Origin: Planctomycetota bacterium
Lineage (GTDB): Bacteria > Planctomycetota > Phycisphaerae > Sedimentisphaerales > Anaerobacaceae
Length of the DNA stretch: 64,000 nucleotides
Assembly (NCBI GenBank): GCA_030605475.1
Contig: JAUWIG010000050.1
Span: 1 to 64,000, forward strand
Direction: 5' to 3'
Shown here: positions 1-8,227 of the stretch, in pieces
How the letters are laid out: the number at the start of each line of letters is the position of its first letter
How positions within the stretch are numbered: the first letter of the stretch is position 1
The notes under the pieces: generated by a model
Seen by the model: only the letters and a program-made list of their open reading frames with translations
Databases searched by the model: none
What the model was told of the DNA's origin: nothing
Program-made: the position numbers and the translations under genes

Positions 1-520
1 TTCCATGGGTCATTTCATGCGAATAAGGACAGATGTAGTTGTAATTACTGGTTACCTCCAAGTTGCCAAAACCAAAAATCGTTGCGAACGTAACACACGC
101 TGCGGTTGCTGATACCCTATCCCCGATATCTGACAGAACCCGATACAACAAAACTAACAGAGCCGCTGCGATAACCATGTTGCAGACAGCGAGTGTCATC
201 AAGCTCACACCAAACAGCCGAAACCAAAGTGAATTCAAATAAGGTGAAAGTGGCCCGTTAAAGTACGCTATGTCCGTATAAAGAACCTTCCCTTCGGCAA
301 GCTGCCAGGCCACGTACAGCTCCCTCCCGAAATCAATCAGCACGTCAGGCCAGGCACACCATTGCCACGCTAACATAGCAACGCTCACCATCGCTATCAC
401 CAGCGGCCCGGCCCAATGACCTAATCCAGATAGTCTCCCAGCATCCAAGCTACAGGGCTGTTCAGCTCCTGACTGACTACTGTTAGATTTTCTTTTTCTG
501 CTCTTAATTGGCTCTATCAT
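1..520 (-). CDS. Membrane glycosyltransferase-like protein, N-terminal fragment cut by the window edge
   Basis: An open frame runs from an ATG at 520 to the left edge without a stop, so only about 173 N-terminal residues are visible. A basic, Ser-rich start is followed by hydrophobic segments around residues 38-55 and 105-125. Between them lies D-x-x-R-E-L-Y-x-A-W-x-L-A-x-G-K-x-L-Y-x-D, and near the edge H-E-x-x-H-G. This arrangement (membrane anchor, acidic loop after TM1, 'LYxDIxYFNGPLSPY') is typical of GT-C fold, ArnT/PMT-like integral membrane glycosyltransferases that use polyprenyl-phosphate sugars. That family call is inference. It lies downstream of a nucleotide-sugar SDR on the same strand, which fits surface polysaccharide synthesis. 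No clear Shine-Dalgarno precedes the ATG. Confidence 0.6.
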   Translation of the reverse strand, partial: MIEPIKSRKRKSNSSQSGAEQPCSLDAGRLSGLGHWAGPLVIAMVSVAMLAWQWCAWPDVLIDFGRELYVAWQLAEGKVLYTDIAYFNGPLSPYLNSLWFRLFGVSLMTLAVCNMVIAAALLVLLYRVLSDIGDRVSATAACVTFATIFGFGNLEVTSNYNYICPYSHEMTHG

Positions 521-693
521 AGAAGAACTGTACTTCTTACTCCAGGGACCGATACTCAAAAAAACGTGTTTAGCTTTGTAGCAGCATCACACTGTCCTTT
601 ATGATGAGCCTGCCGCAACGCGCGACAGACCACACAAATCAGTATGTCCCCCGAAGCAAGCATGTCAACTCCAGCGGGAAACTATGCTCAACT

Positions 694-1644
694 TCACACT
701 ATTGCTTTGAAATATTCTATCGCTTTTCTCAAGCCATCTTCGAGCTTAGTTTTTGGTTCCCATCCCAATTGTCTTTTCGCCAGGTCTATAGCCGGCTGTC
801 TCTGATGGGGGTCATCCTTCGGAAGTGGCTCATAAACTATTTCAGATTTCGACTCCGTCAACTCAATAATTTTTTGAGCTAATTCCAGTATGCTAATCTC
901 ACTGGGGCTACCTAAATTGACCGGCCCAATGAAATCATCGGGACTGTTCATAAACCTTATCAGGCTGTCAATGAGGTCATCCACATAACAAAAACTTCTT
1001 GTCTGACTACCATCGCCATAGACAGTGATGTTTTGGTTTTGCAGAGCCTGGATTATAAAGTTACTGATAACACGTCCGTCATTCGGGTGCATTCGGGGCC
1101 CATAGGTATTAAATATTCTGGCCACTTTAATCTTAAGCTTGTGCTGACGATGATAATCAAAAAAAAGTGTCTCGGCGCACCTTTTTCCTTCATCATAGCA
1201 AGACCGCAATCCTATCGGATTTACATTGCCCCAGTAACTTTCATCTTGTGGATGAACCGCAGGGTCGCCATATACCTCAGACGTTGATGCTTGCAATATC
1301 CTGGCCTTTACTCGCTTTGCAAGGCCAAGCATATTAATTGCGCCGTGCACAGATGTCTTCGTGGTCTGAACCGGGTCAAACTGATAATGAATGGGTGAAG
1401 CCGGACATGCGAGGTTATAAATCTCATCAACTTCAACATAAAGTGGGAAGCAAATATCGTGCCGCAGGATTTCAAACATCGGGTTGGCGACCAAATGTGC
1501 AATGTTAGCCCGCCGGCCCGTATAGAAGTTGTCCACACAAACAACCTCATGGCCTTCATCAAGCAGCTTCTCGCAAAGATGCGAACCGATGAATCCCGCT
1601 CCACCTGTAACAAGAATGCGCTTGGCCAAACCGTAATTTTTCAT
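694..1644 (-). CDS. UDP-glucuronate decarboxylase-type SDR (NAD-dependent nucleotide-sugar epimerase/dehydratase)
   Basis: A 316-residue extended short-chain dehydrogenase, normal in length for bacterial UXS-type UDP-glucuronate decarboxylases (UDP-GlcA to UDP-xylose). The Rossmann motif GGAGFIG is at residues 14-20. TSEVYGDP is at 121-128 and the catalytic Tyr150-xxx-Lys154 (YDEGK) follows. '[17 protein letters not shown]' and the 'NLGSP' segment near the C terminus are strongly UXS-like. AAAGGG lies a suitable distance upstream of the ATG. The protein should be cytosolic and supply a sugar nucleotide for exopolysaccharide or LPS, consistent with the membrane glycosyltransferase just downstream. 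A related 4,6-dehydratase or epimerase activity cannot be excluded from sequence alone. Confidence 0.85.
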   Translation of the reverse strand: MKNYGLAKRILVTGGAGFIGSHLCEKLLDEGHEVVCVDNFYTGRRANIAHLVANPMFEILRHDICFPLYVEVDEIYNLACPASPIHYQFDPVQTTKTSVHGAINMLGLAKRVKARILQASTSEVYGDPAVHPQDESYWGNVNPIGLRSCYDEGKRCAETLFFDYHRQHKLKIKVARIFNTYGPRMHPNDGRVISNFIIQALQNQNITVYGDGSQTRSFCYVDDLIDSLIRFMNSPDDFIGPVNLGSPSEISILELAQKIIELTESKSEIVYEPLPKDDPHQRQPAIDLAKRQLGWEPKTKLEDGLRKAIEYFKAIV

Positions 1645-1783
1645 ACAAACCCTTTCTGTTTACGATTGCTTCAAAAAATATGGTCCCATGCTCGCCTCGA
1701 AAAACTACTAAAGTAGCATACAATTATTAGTGACTTACAACAAGTATTTTATCGCAAATACAGCACATGCGAAAGATTAACTA

Positions 1784-2866
1784 TTACTGCTGCTTCCCCA
1801 GATGCTCAGCTATTTTTTCGCCGTCTGGTCTTTCTATCACACCTCTGTCGGTGATGATTGCTGTGATATTTTCTGCATCTGTAACGTCAAAAGCTGGATT
1901 GTAAATATCGACTCCCTCTGGCGCGACCCTTCTATCACCAAAGAACTCCACCTCATCGGCTGGTCTTTGCTCGATAGGTATTTCTGCTCCGCTGTTTATA
2001 CTTAAATCGAAGGTGCTTGACGGCGCAGCTATATAAAAAGGTACGTTATTGTTCCTGGCAAGAACACTCAAGCTGTAAGTACCAATCTTATTTGCCGCAT
2101 CACCATTTGCTGTAATTCTATCGGCACCGGTTATCACCGCATCAATTTTGCCCTGCTTCATCAGCCACCCAGCCATATTATCGCATATAAGTATAACGTT
2201 AATGTCAGCCTGCTCTAACTCCCAAGCCGTCAATCTGGCCCCCTGCAATAATGGCCGGGTCTCGTCGACATAAACCTTGAATTTTCTGCCTCTCTTATGC
2301 GCCTCAAAAATCACCGACAAAGCCGTTCCTTGCCCCGCTGTCGCCAGAGCCCCTGCATTGCAATGCGTCAAAATACCAGCCCCTTGCTTGATAAACTTCT
2401 CACCATTTCCTCCAATCCGCCGACACATATCTACATCCTCCTGACAGATAGCGTTTGCCTCAGCTAAAACGGTTTCCCGCAGCGCCTGTAACTTTGCCCC
2501 CGGTGCCGAAGACACAAAACCCTGAGCACTTTGCCTGACCCTGTCCAGCGCCCGGAACAAATTCGACCCCGTTGGGCGGGATGAAGCCAAGTATTCACAG
2601 GATTTTGCCAGAACACAAAGTCCCCACTCCAAATCGTCCCTCATCCCTCGTCCTTCGTCCCTCGCCTGCATACCCAGGACAACGCCGTAAGCTCCCACAA
2701 CCCCTATAGCTGGGGCCCCACGCACGGCAAGCGTCTTTATCGCCTCATAAACCTGCTCAATATTTCTGCACTGCAATTTAACAAACTCGCCGGGCAATCG
2801 CCGCTGGTCTATGAGCTCCAAAAAACCATCAATACCACCAACCCATTTAAGCGTTTGAGCAATCAT
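1784..2866 (-). CDS. mtnA: S-methyl-5-thioribose-1-phosphate isomerase
   Basis: MtnA converts methylthioribose-1-phosphate to methylthioribulose-1-phosphate in methionine salvage; the fold is shared with eIF2B-type proteins. Visible motifs are RGAPAIG near the N terminus, SRPTGSNL, the THCNAG loop with the catalytic Cys, and ITGADRI with the catalytic Asp. I chose the ATG giving MIAQTLKW (360 aa). A longer frame reads 18 more codons into repeat-like DNA (GATACGAAATACG-type words) and overlaps the uvrA stop, so that extension is unlikely to be real. Residues around 92-101 (ARDEGRGMRD) come from a short word repeat inserted in the gene. No other methionine-salvage gene and no SAM riboswitch is visible nearby. 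Confidence 0.93.
   Translation of the reverse strand: MIAQTLKWVGGIDGFLELIDQRRLPGEFVKLQCRNIEQVYEAIKTLAVRGAPAIGVVGAYGVVLGMQARDEGRGMRDDLEWGLCVLAKSCEYLASSRPTGSNLFRALDRVRQSAQGFVSSAPGAKLQALRETVLAEANAICQEDVDMCRRIGGNGEKFIKQGAGILTHCNAGALATAGQGTALSVIFEAHKRGRKFKVYVDETRPLLQGARLTAWELEQADINVILICDNMAGWLMKQGKIDAVITGADRITANGDAANKIGTYSLSVLARNNNVPFYIAAPSSTFDLSINSGAEIPIEQRPADEVEFFGDRRVAPEGVDIYNPAFDVTDAENITAIITDRGVIERPDGEKIAEHLGKQQ
2635..2664 (-). repeat. Word repeat inside mtnA
   Basis: Overlapping words of the type TCCCTCGTCC/TTCGTCCCTCG occupy about 30 bp of coding sequence. They encode the hydrophilic stretch RDEGRGMRD, which I would not expect in an MtnA. It resembles the intergenic word repeats elsewhere in the window and stays in frame. 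Confidence 0.45.
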
Positions 2867-2909
2867 AATTCGTATCTCATATCTCGTAAAGCGTATCTTG
2901 TGTTTTGCT

Positions 2910-5783
2910 TCACGCCTCACGCAATTTGTCTTTCAAATACTTTGCTGTATAGCTCTTTTTGTTTTTGATAATTTCCTCCAAAGAACCTTCAGCGACGACT
3001 TCGCCGCCGGCGTCACCACCCTCGGGACCGAGGTCTATGATATAGTCAGCCATCTTGATAACGTCAAGATTATGCTCGATTACCACAACGGTATTACCCA
3101 TATCACACAGGCGCTGCAAGACATTTAAGAGATTGTGAATATCGGCAAAGTGCAACCCTGTTGTCGGCTCATCAAGCAGATACAAAGTATGCCCCGTGGC
3201 GGCTTTGCCCAACTCAGAGGCGAGCTTTACCCGCTGTGCCTCGCCGCCGGAAAGAGTCGTTGATGGCTGGCCTAACTGCATATACCCCAAACCAACATCA
3301 TTGAGCGTCCTCAAAAAACGCACTATCATCGGGAAATTCGCAAAAAAATCAAGCGCATCTTCTATTCTCATATCGAGCACGTCGGCGATATTTTTACCTT
3401 TGTAGGTAACCTGGAGAGTCTGCAGATTGAATCTTTTGCCTTTGCACTGCTGACAAGTTACATAAACATCGGGCAAAAAGTGCATCTCGATTTTTTTGGT
3501 TCCCTGTCCCTTGCAGTATTCACATCGCCCACCTTTAACATTGAAGCTGAATCGACCCGGCTTATAACCGCGAATCTTCGATTCCCGCGTCATCGAAAAT
3601 AATTTTCTTATCACGTCAAACACACCGGTATATGTCGCCGGATTGCTCCGCGGCGTCTTTCCGATTGGCGACTGGTCTATCTCTATAACTTTATCAATTT
3701 GCGAAGTGCCAAGAATGGTTTTGTGTTTGCCCGGCTTTCCCCGGGAATTGTAGAGCCGTCGCCTCAGAGCCCTCAACAAAATCTGACTCACCAAGGAGCT
3801 CTTGCCGGAGCCCGAAACACCCGTGACGCAGATAAATACACCAAGCGGAAATTTCACATCGATATTTTTAAGATTGTTCTCAGCAGCAGCCTTAACTTCG
3901 ACGCATCTTTTCAGGTTGTATTTGCGCCTTTTAACCGGCAGAGCTATTCTCTTCCTGCCGCTCAGATAATCGCCCGTCAGCGACCCGGCACAGCCAACAA
4001 CATCATCGAAACTACCCTGCACAACAACTTCGCCACCGTGTGCACCAGCCGCCGGCCCGATATCAATAATATAGTCCGCGTTTTTGATAATATCCTCATC
4101 ATGCTCAACGACTAAAACTGTATTGCCGAGTTTGCTAAGCCGCTTAAGTATACCTAACAATCGGTCATTGTCTCTCTTGTGCAGGCCTATCGTCGGCTCA
4201 TCAAGCACATAACAGACTCCGACTAAGCCACTGCCGACCTGCGTAGCCAGTCGAATCCGCTGGGCCTCACCGCCGGAAAGAGTACTACTCCTGCGGTCCA
4301 AAGTCAAATAGCCAAGCCCAACATCAACCATAAACTTCAGACGCGCTTTTATCTCCTTTAATACCTGAGCAGCAATCAGGGACTTTTCCTTATCCAATTC
4401 TAACTTATTGAAAAATTCCTGTGCCTTTTCAATACTCAACGAGGTCAATTGATGTATGTTTTTGTCCCCTATGGTCACAGCGACAGCTTCAGGCCGAAGT
4501 CGTGCCCCCTTGCAGCTTCGGCAAGGCAGCTCTCCAAAGTAGCTGTGCAACCTGGCCTTAACATATTCACTGCTGGTTGTCTTCCATCGTCGCCCAAGGT
4601 TTGGGATAACCCCTTCAAATGACAAACCGTATTTTTCCCTGTCAGCCATGGTCGTCCCGTACATCAGAATCCTTCTTATCTCCTTCGGTATCCGCTCAAA
4701 CGGTATCGATCTACTGATGCCGCACTTCTGACAAAACCTCTTTATAAGCCGGTTATAGAAAATATTCATTCTCTTGCCCCCTTTACGCCAGGCATCAACA
4801 GCGCCGTTCTCCAACGAGACACTTTTGTCCGGCACAATCAGGTCAGGGTCAAATTCCAGAACTGTCCCCAGGCCATCGCAGCTTTTGCAGGCACCGTATG
4901 GGCTGTTAAAGCTAAAAAGCCGAGGCGACAACTCCTCAAGCGATGCCTGCGGGTGTTCGGGGCAGGCGAACTTCTCGCTGTAGATAATCTCCTCCCACTT
5001 AGCATTGCCTCTGTCGTCCGTCGTCTGTCGTCCGTCGTTTTTACTTCCCTCCGGCTCCCCCACTAATACCAAAAGCACCCCATCAGCCAGCTTCAATGCC
5101 GTCTCCACCGAATCAGCTAATCGAATGCGAATCGTATCCTTCAGTACCAATCTATCAACAACCACTGCAATATCGTGCTTTTTGTTCTTGTTCAAAAGCG
5201 GGACTCTCTTCAAATCGCAAATTTCCCCGTCGATACGCACACGCACAAAGCCTTCACGTTGTATATTAGCAAAAATATCTTTGTGCTCACCCTTTTTGCC
5301 GCGAACCAGCGGCGCACAAATCTGCAATTTAGTACCCTCTGGTCGAGAAAATATCGACTCTACTATCTGCGAAGGGTGTTGGCTGGTAATCCGTTTACCG
5401 CATCTCCAGCAATGCGGCTGGCCCGCGCGAGCAAAAAGCAATCTGAAATAATCATAAATCTCAGTGGTGGTAGCCACCGTCGAGCGGGGATTACCGCCAG
5501 CCCTTCGCTGCTCAATCGCAATGGTAGGCGGCAGGCCGGTAATGTCGGACACAGCCGGCTTTTGCATTTGTTCGAGGAACTGCCTCGCGTACGCACTAAG
5601 CGATTCGACATATTTTCTCTTGCCCTCAGCATAAATCGTATCGAAGGCAAGGGAACTTTTGCCAGAACCGCTTATACCGGTAATTACCACAAGCTTATCA
5701 CGCGGAATGCTCAGGTTGATATTCTTGAGATTGTGTTCCGCCGCTCCTGTAATCCTGATCGCTTTTTCCGTCCGTTTTGCCAT
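2910..5783 (-). CDS. uvrA: Excinuclease ABC subunit A
   Basis: UvrA is the damage-recognition ATPase of nucleotide excision repair and loads UvrB on lesions. At 957 aa it is slightly longer than the usual ~940. It has two ABC modules: Walker A GISGSGKSS near residue 36 and GVSGSGKSS in the C-terminal half, and two LSGGEAQR signatures. Zinc-finger cysteine pairs are visible as CWRCG, as two CxxC pairs before the first signature, and as CEYC...CQQC in the C-terminal half. AAAGAGATAGT precedes the ATG. Near residues 248-257 the protein carries NDGRQTTDDRG, encoded by a perfect 14-bp tandem duplication that looks inserted. The gene is divergent from the Fic gene and directly precedes mtnA. Confidence 0.97.
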   Translation of the reverse strand: MAKRTEKAIRITGAAEHNLKNINLSIPRDKLVVITGISGSGKSSLAFDTIYAEGKRKYVESLSAYARQFLEQMQKPAVSDITGLPPTIAIEQRRAGGNPRSTVATTTEIYDYFRLLFARAGQPHCWRCGKRITSQHPSQIVESIFSRPEGTKLQICAPLVRGKKGEHKDIFANIQREGFVRVRIDGEICDLKRVPLLNKNKKHDIAVVVDRLVLKDTIRIRLADSVETALKLADGVLLVLVGEPEGSKNDGRQTTDDRGNAKWEEIIYSEKFACPEHPQASLEELSPRLFSFNSPYGACKSCDGLGTVLEFDPDLIVPDKSVSLENGAVDAWRKGGKRMNIFYNRLIKRFCQKCGISRSIPFERIPKEIRRILMYGTTMADREKYGLSFEGVIPNLGRRWKTTSSEYVKARLHSYFGELPCRSCKGARLRPEAVAVTIGDKNIHQLTSLSIEKAQEFFNKLELDKEKSLIAAQVLKEIKARLKFMVDVGLGYLTLDRRSSTLSGGEAQRIRLATQVGSGLVGVCYVLDEPTIGLHKRDNDRLLGILKRLSKLGNTVLVVEHDEDIIKNADYIIDIGPAAGAHGGEVVVQGSFDDVVGCAGSLTGDYLSGRKRIALPVKRRKYNLKRCVEVKAAAENNLKNIDVKFPLGVFICVTGVSGSGKSSLVSQILLRALRRRLYNSRGKPGKHKTILGTSQIDKVIEIDQSPIGKTPRSNPATYTGVFDVIRKLFSMTRESKIRGYKPGRFSFNVKGGRCEYCKGQGTKKIEMHFLPDVYVTCQQCKGKRFNLQTLQVTYKGKNIADVLDMRIEDALDFFANFPMIVRFLRTLNDVGLGYMQLGQPSTTLSGGEAQRVKLASELGKAATGHTLYLLDEPTTGLHFADIHNLLNVLQRLCDMGNTVVVIEHNLDVIKMADYIIDLGPEGGDAGGEVVAEGSLEEIIKNKKSYTAKYLKDKLREA
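5011..5038 (-). repeat. Perfect 14-bp tandem duplication inside uvrA
   Basis: CTGTCGTCCGTCGT occurs twice head to tail in the plus-strand orientation. It encodes the polar DGRQTTDDR segment between conserved UvrA blocks. Together with its flanks the insert keeps the reading frame open. Confidence 0.7.
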
Positions 5784-5938
5784 ACTATCTCTTTACCGGC
5801 ACAGGCAGCGCCTTTGCAAAAAATCCGCAATAACCCAAACTAGTAATTGTAACATAATAACACAAAAAGATAAAACGTTTTCCATTCAGCCAAATCTCAG
5901 AATCAGAAAAGGACTATCTATTTGCCAAGCAACTCCTT

Positions 5939-5968
5939 CGGGGAAATAGGCTAAAATAGACTTCCCCG
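5939..5968. other. Hairpin in the uvrA-fic intergenic region
   Basis: CGGGGAA and TTCCCCG form a perfect 7-bp inverted repeat around a 16-nt loop. No T-run follows on either strand, so a terminator is unlikely. The loop word ATAGGCTAAAAT recurs twice near 46850. Confidence 0.4.
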
Positions 5969-6021
5969 ATTGATAAAACCCCTATTATCGGAATAATCGC
6001 TACTCGTCTGTCTTATACTAA

Positions 6022-6115
6022 TTTAGTACTAAAATATTTAAATTTAGTATTTGACAGAAATTGAACACTACTATATACTAAATTTTAACAAATTAGTATA
6101 TAATTAGTATATTCA
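6022..6115 (+). promoter_or_regulatory. Sigma-70-type promoter with operator-like repeats upstream of the Fic gene
   Basis: TTGACA (6051-6056) and TATACT (6074-6079) are separated by 17 bp, a near-consensus sigma-70 promoter about 70 bp before the Fic start. It is flanked by a perfect 12-bp palindrome TTTAGTACTAAA (6022-6033). Downstream, TATACTAAATT faces AATTAGTATA, and ATTAGTATAT is directly repeated (around 6092 and 6103). These overlap or abut the promoter as operators would. Autoregulation by the winged-helix domain of the Fic protein is inference. Confidence 0.65.
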
Positions 6116-6145
6116 TAACTCTTTGGTATTACAGAGAATAGTACA

Positions 6146-7480
6146 ATGAAAATGCCCAAAACACCACCCAACGAGAAAAATCTTTGGGAACAAGTTAAAA
6201 AAAAACCTGAACGCTTTGAACTCATTTTTGAAGCAAGTTCCAGCCCGCTAGTTAAAGGGAAATACCTCCATTGGGACAAACTACCTTTTTACTCACCTCC
6301 GCAAGGCCTTTCCCACGAAGAGTGGTGGTTTGCCTTGAAGATACGCCGACGCAACTTGTTCAAGCGGCTACCGCTACTGGACAAAAAGGGAGAGCCATTT
6401 AAATATCTTGAGGTCGATCCAATCCCTGAAAGGGTGCACAAGATCGATCAAGCTACTGGAGGTTTCATTCAGATGCCTGAGCAAATCACAAACCCTTACA
6501 CCAGGGACCAATACTATGTGGGTTCTCTGATCCAAGAGGCGATTACGTCAAGTCAACTCGAAGGGGCAGCTACCACCCGAAAAGTTGCCAAAGAGATGAT
6601 TCGGACAGGGCGGCCTCCTCGCGACCGAAGCGAGCAAATGATACTCAATAATTTCAAGACCATGCAGCAAATAGGAAAACTCAAAGCCGAACCTTTATCT
6701 AAAGAGCTTGTGTTCAAGATTCACCGAATGATTACGGACAAAACATTGGGAGATTCATCTGAAACGGGCCGATTCCACAGGCCTGATGAACGTATAGTCG
6801 TTGGTAATATGTACAACGAGGTATTCCACGATCCACCCCCAGCCGAACAACTTGAAGATAGGATAACTGCTATGTGCGACTTCGCAAACGGCAAAACGCC
6901 TACCGGCTTTATTCACCCTGTCATCCGGTCCATTATTTTACACTTCTGGCTGGCCTACGACCACCCCTTTATCGATGGCAATGGCAGAGCAGCCAGAGCT
7001 TTATTTTACTGGTCGATGCTGCAACATGGCTTTTGGCTCTTTGAGTTCATCTCCATCTCGCAGATTATTCTCAAGGCACCTATCAAATACGCGAGCGCTT
7101 TCTTATACACAGAGACGGATGACAACGACCTGACTTACTTTATTCTCCACCAGCTTGAAGTAATTCGGCGTGCAATAGACCAACTCCACGAGTACATCAG
7201 ACGTCGAACTGAGAGGCTTCAAGCAGTCGAACGCGAATTGCGAGGGGTTGCCACGCTGAATTATCGGCAACGTGACTTAATTAGTCACGCTCTACGGCAT
7301 CCTCATCACAAATACACAATTAAGTCGCACCAGATAAGCCATAATGTTGTTTATCAGACAAGCCGACTTGATTTGCTTGACTTGGAAAACCGTGGCTTGC
7401 TCAACAGTCAAAAAATAGGGAGAACATGGTATTTCACGCCGGTGAGCGCCCTTGAAGAGAAACTGGCCAAGCTATCTTAA
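6146..7480 (+). CDS. Fic family protein with C-terminal winged-helix domain
   Basis: A 444-residue Fic-domain protein, predicted to transfer AMP (or another nucleotide moiety) from a nucleotide to a hydroxyl side chain of a target protein. The catalytic motif HPFIDGNGRAAR starts near residue 273. Upstream, near residue 135, SSQLEG matches the (S/T)xxxE(G/N) inhibitory helix, placing it in the class with an N-terminal intramolecular inhibitor. Residues from about 370 onward look like a winged helix-turn-helix (QISHNVVYQTSRLDLLDLENRGLL). This architecture is common in chromosomal Fic proteins without a separate antitoxin. It starts after AGAGAATAGTACA and is followed at 8 bp by nfi. The target is unknown. 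Confidence 0.92.
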   Translation: MKMPKTPPNEKNLWEQVKKKPERFELIFEASSSPLVKGKYLHWDKLPFYSPPQGLSHEEWWFALKIRRRNLFKRLPLLDKKGEPFKYLEVDPIPERVHKIDQATGGFIQMPEQITNPYTRDQYYVGSLIQEAITSSQLEGAATTRKVAKEMIRTGRPPRDRSEQMILNNFKTMQQIGKLKAEPLSKELVFKIHRMITDKTLGDSSETGRFHRPDERIVVGNMYNEVFHDPPPAEQLEDRITAMCDFANGKTPTGFIHPVIRSIILHFWLAYDHPFIDGNGRAARALFYWSMLQHGFWLFEFISISQIILKAPIKYASAFLYTETDDNDLTYFILHQLEVIRRAIDQLHEYIRRRTERLQAVERELRGVATLNYRQRDLISHALRHPHHKYTIKSHQISHNVVYQTSRLDLLDLENRGLLNSQKIGRTWYFTPVSALEEKLAKLS

Positions 7481-7488
7481 AGATTATC

Positions 7489-8205
7489 ATGCAAATGAAA
7501 AAGTTACATAACTGGAATCTGTCTTATTCTCAGGCAATAGCTCTTCAAAAAAGCCTCGCCTGTAAAGTGCAATTCACCCCTCTAAAAAACCTTCCAAAAC
7601 TGATTGCCGGTATTGATTGTGCCTTTAGCAGGGACAAGAAACGAATCATTGCGTGTGTGGTTGTTCTGAAGCTGCCGGCCTTTGAACCAATCGAAACAAC
7701 AACCGCATCACAAAAAGTTACCTTCCCCTACATTCCCGGCCTGCTCTCTTTTCGCGAAGCACCTGCCTGTATCGCCGCCGTCGAAAAACTCAAAATACAG
7801 CCGGATATATTTATCATCGACGGCCAGGGAATCGCCCATCCCCGCAGGCTCGGACTCGCCGCCCATCTCGGCCTCCTCTTCAACAAACCAACCATCGGCT
7901 GCGCAAAAAGCAGACTGACAGGAACTTTTGAAGAACCGCCACTTGAAAAGGGTACATACACCCTGCTAAAAGACAAAAAAAACCTCAAACACAATACGCA
8001 ATACGCGATACGCGATACGCAATACGAGATCATCGGCGCAGTAGTTCGAACACGCACCAACGTCAAGCCGCTCTTCGTCTCGCCAGGCAACAAGTGCACA
8101 CTAAAAGATGCAATCAAAATCACCCTCGCTTGCACAACCAAATACCGCCTCCCGGAACCTACCCGCCTCGCCCACCAGCTCGTCACCAAAAAACGTCAAA
8201 CGTGA
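7489..8205 (+). CDS. nfi: Endonuclease V (deoxyinosine 3' endonuclease)
   Basis: EndoV nicks DNA or RNA one phosphodiester 3' of inosine. Conserved blocks are GIDCAF near residue 42 (catalytic Asp), PYIPGLLSFRE (catalytic Glu) and DGQGIAHPRRLGLAAHLG (second acidic site), then GCAKSRL. The start is uncertain between two ATGs six bases apart and there is only a weak Shine-Dalgarno. Between the TLLKDKK segment and IIGAVVRT the protein has NTQYAIRDTQYE, encoded by an ATACGCAATACGCGATACG word repeat typical of intergenic DNA in this window. It enlarges a surface loop without breaking the frame. Convergent with the Gfo/Idh gene. Confidence 0.93.
   Translation: MQMKKLHNWNLSYSQAIALQKSLACKVQFTPLKNLPKLIAGIDCAFSRDKKRIIACVVVLKLPAFEPIETTTASQKVTFPYIPGLLSFREAPACIAAVEKLKIQPDIFIIDGQGIAHPRRLGLAAHLGLLFNKPTIGCAKSRLTGTFEEPPLEKGTYTLLKDKKNLKHNTQYAIRDTQYEIIGAVVRTRTNVKPLFVSPGNKCTLKDAIKITLACTTKYRLPEPTRLAHQLVTKKRQT
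7991..8030 (+). repeat. In-frame tandem-word repeat inside nfi
   Basis: Words ATACGCA and ATACGCG alternate for about 40 bp (CAATACGCAATACGCGATACG...). The same words occur before dnaK (47410-47436) and, in related form, near 2870, 18140, 23140 and 54925. The insert adds about 13 residues between two conserved EndoV strands. Confidence 0.75.
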
Positions 8206-8227
8206 AGAAAACAACGAGGTACCAGTT

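Noticed and set aside
2867-2920. N-terminal extension of mtnA
   Set aside because: It is encoded by GATACGAAATACG-type words and overlaps uvrA. The conserved protein starts at MIAQTLKW.
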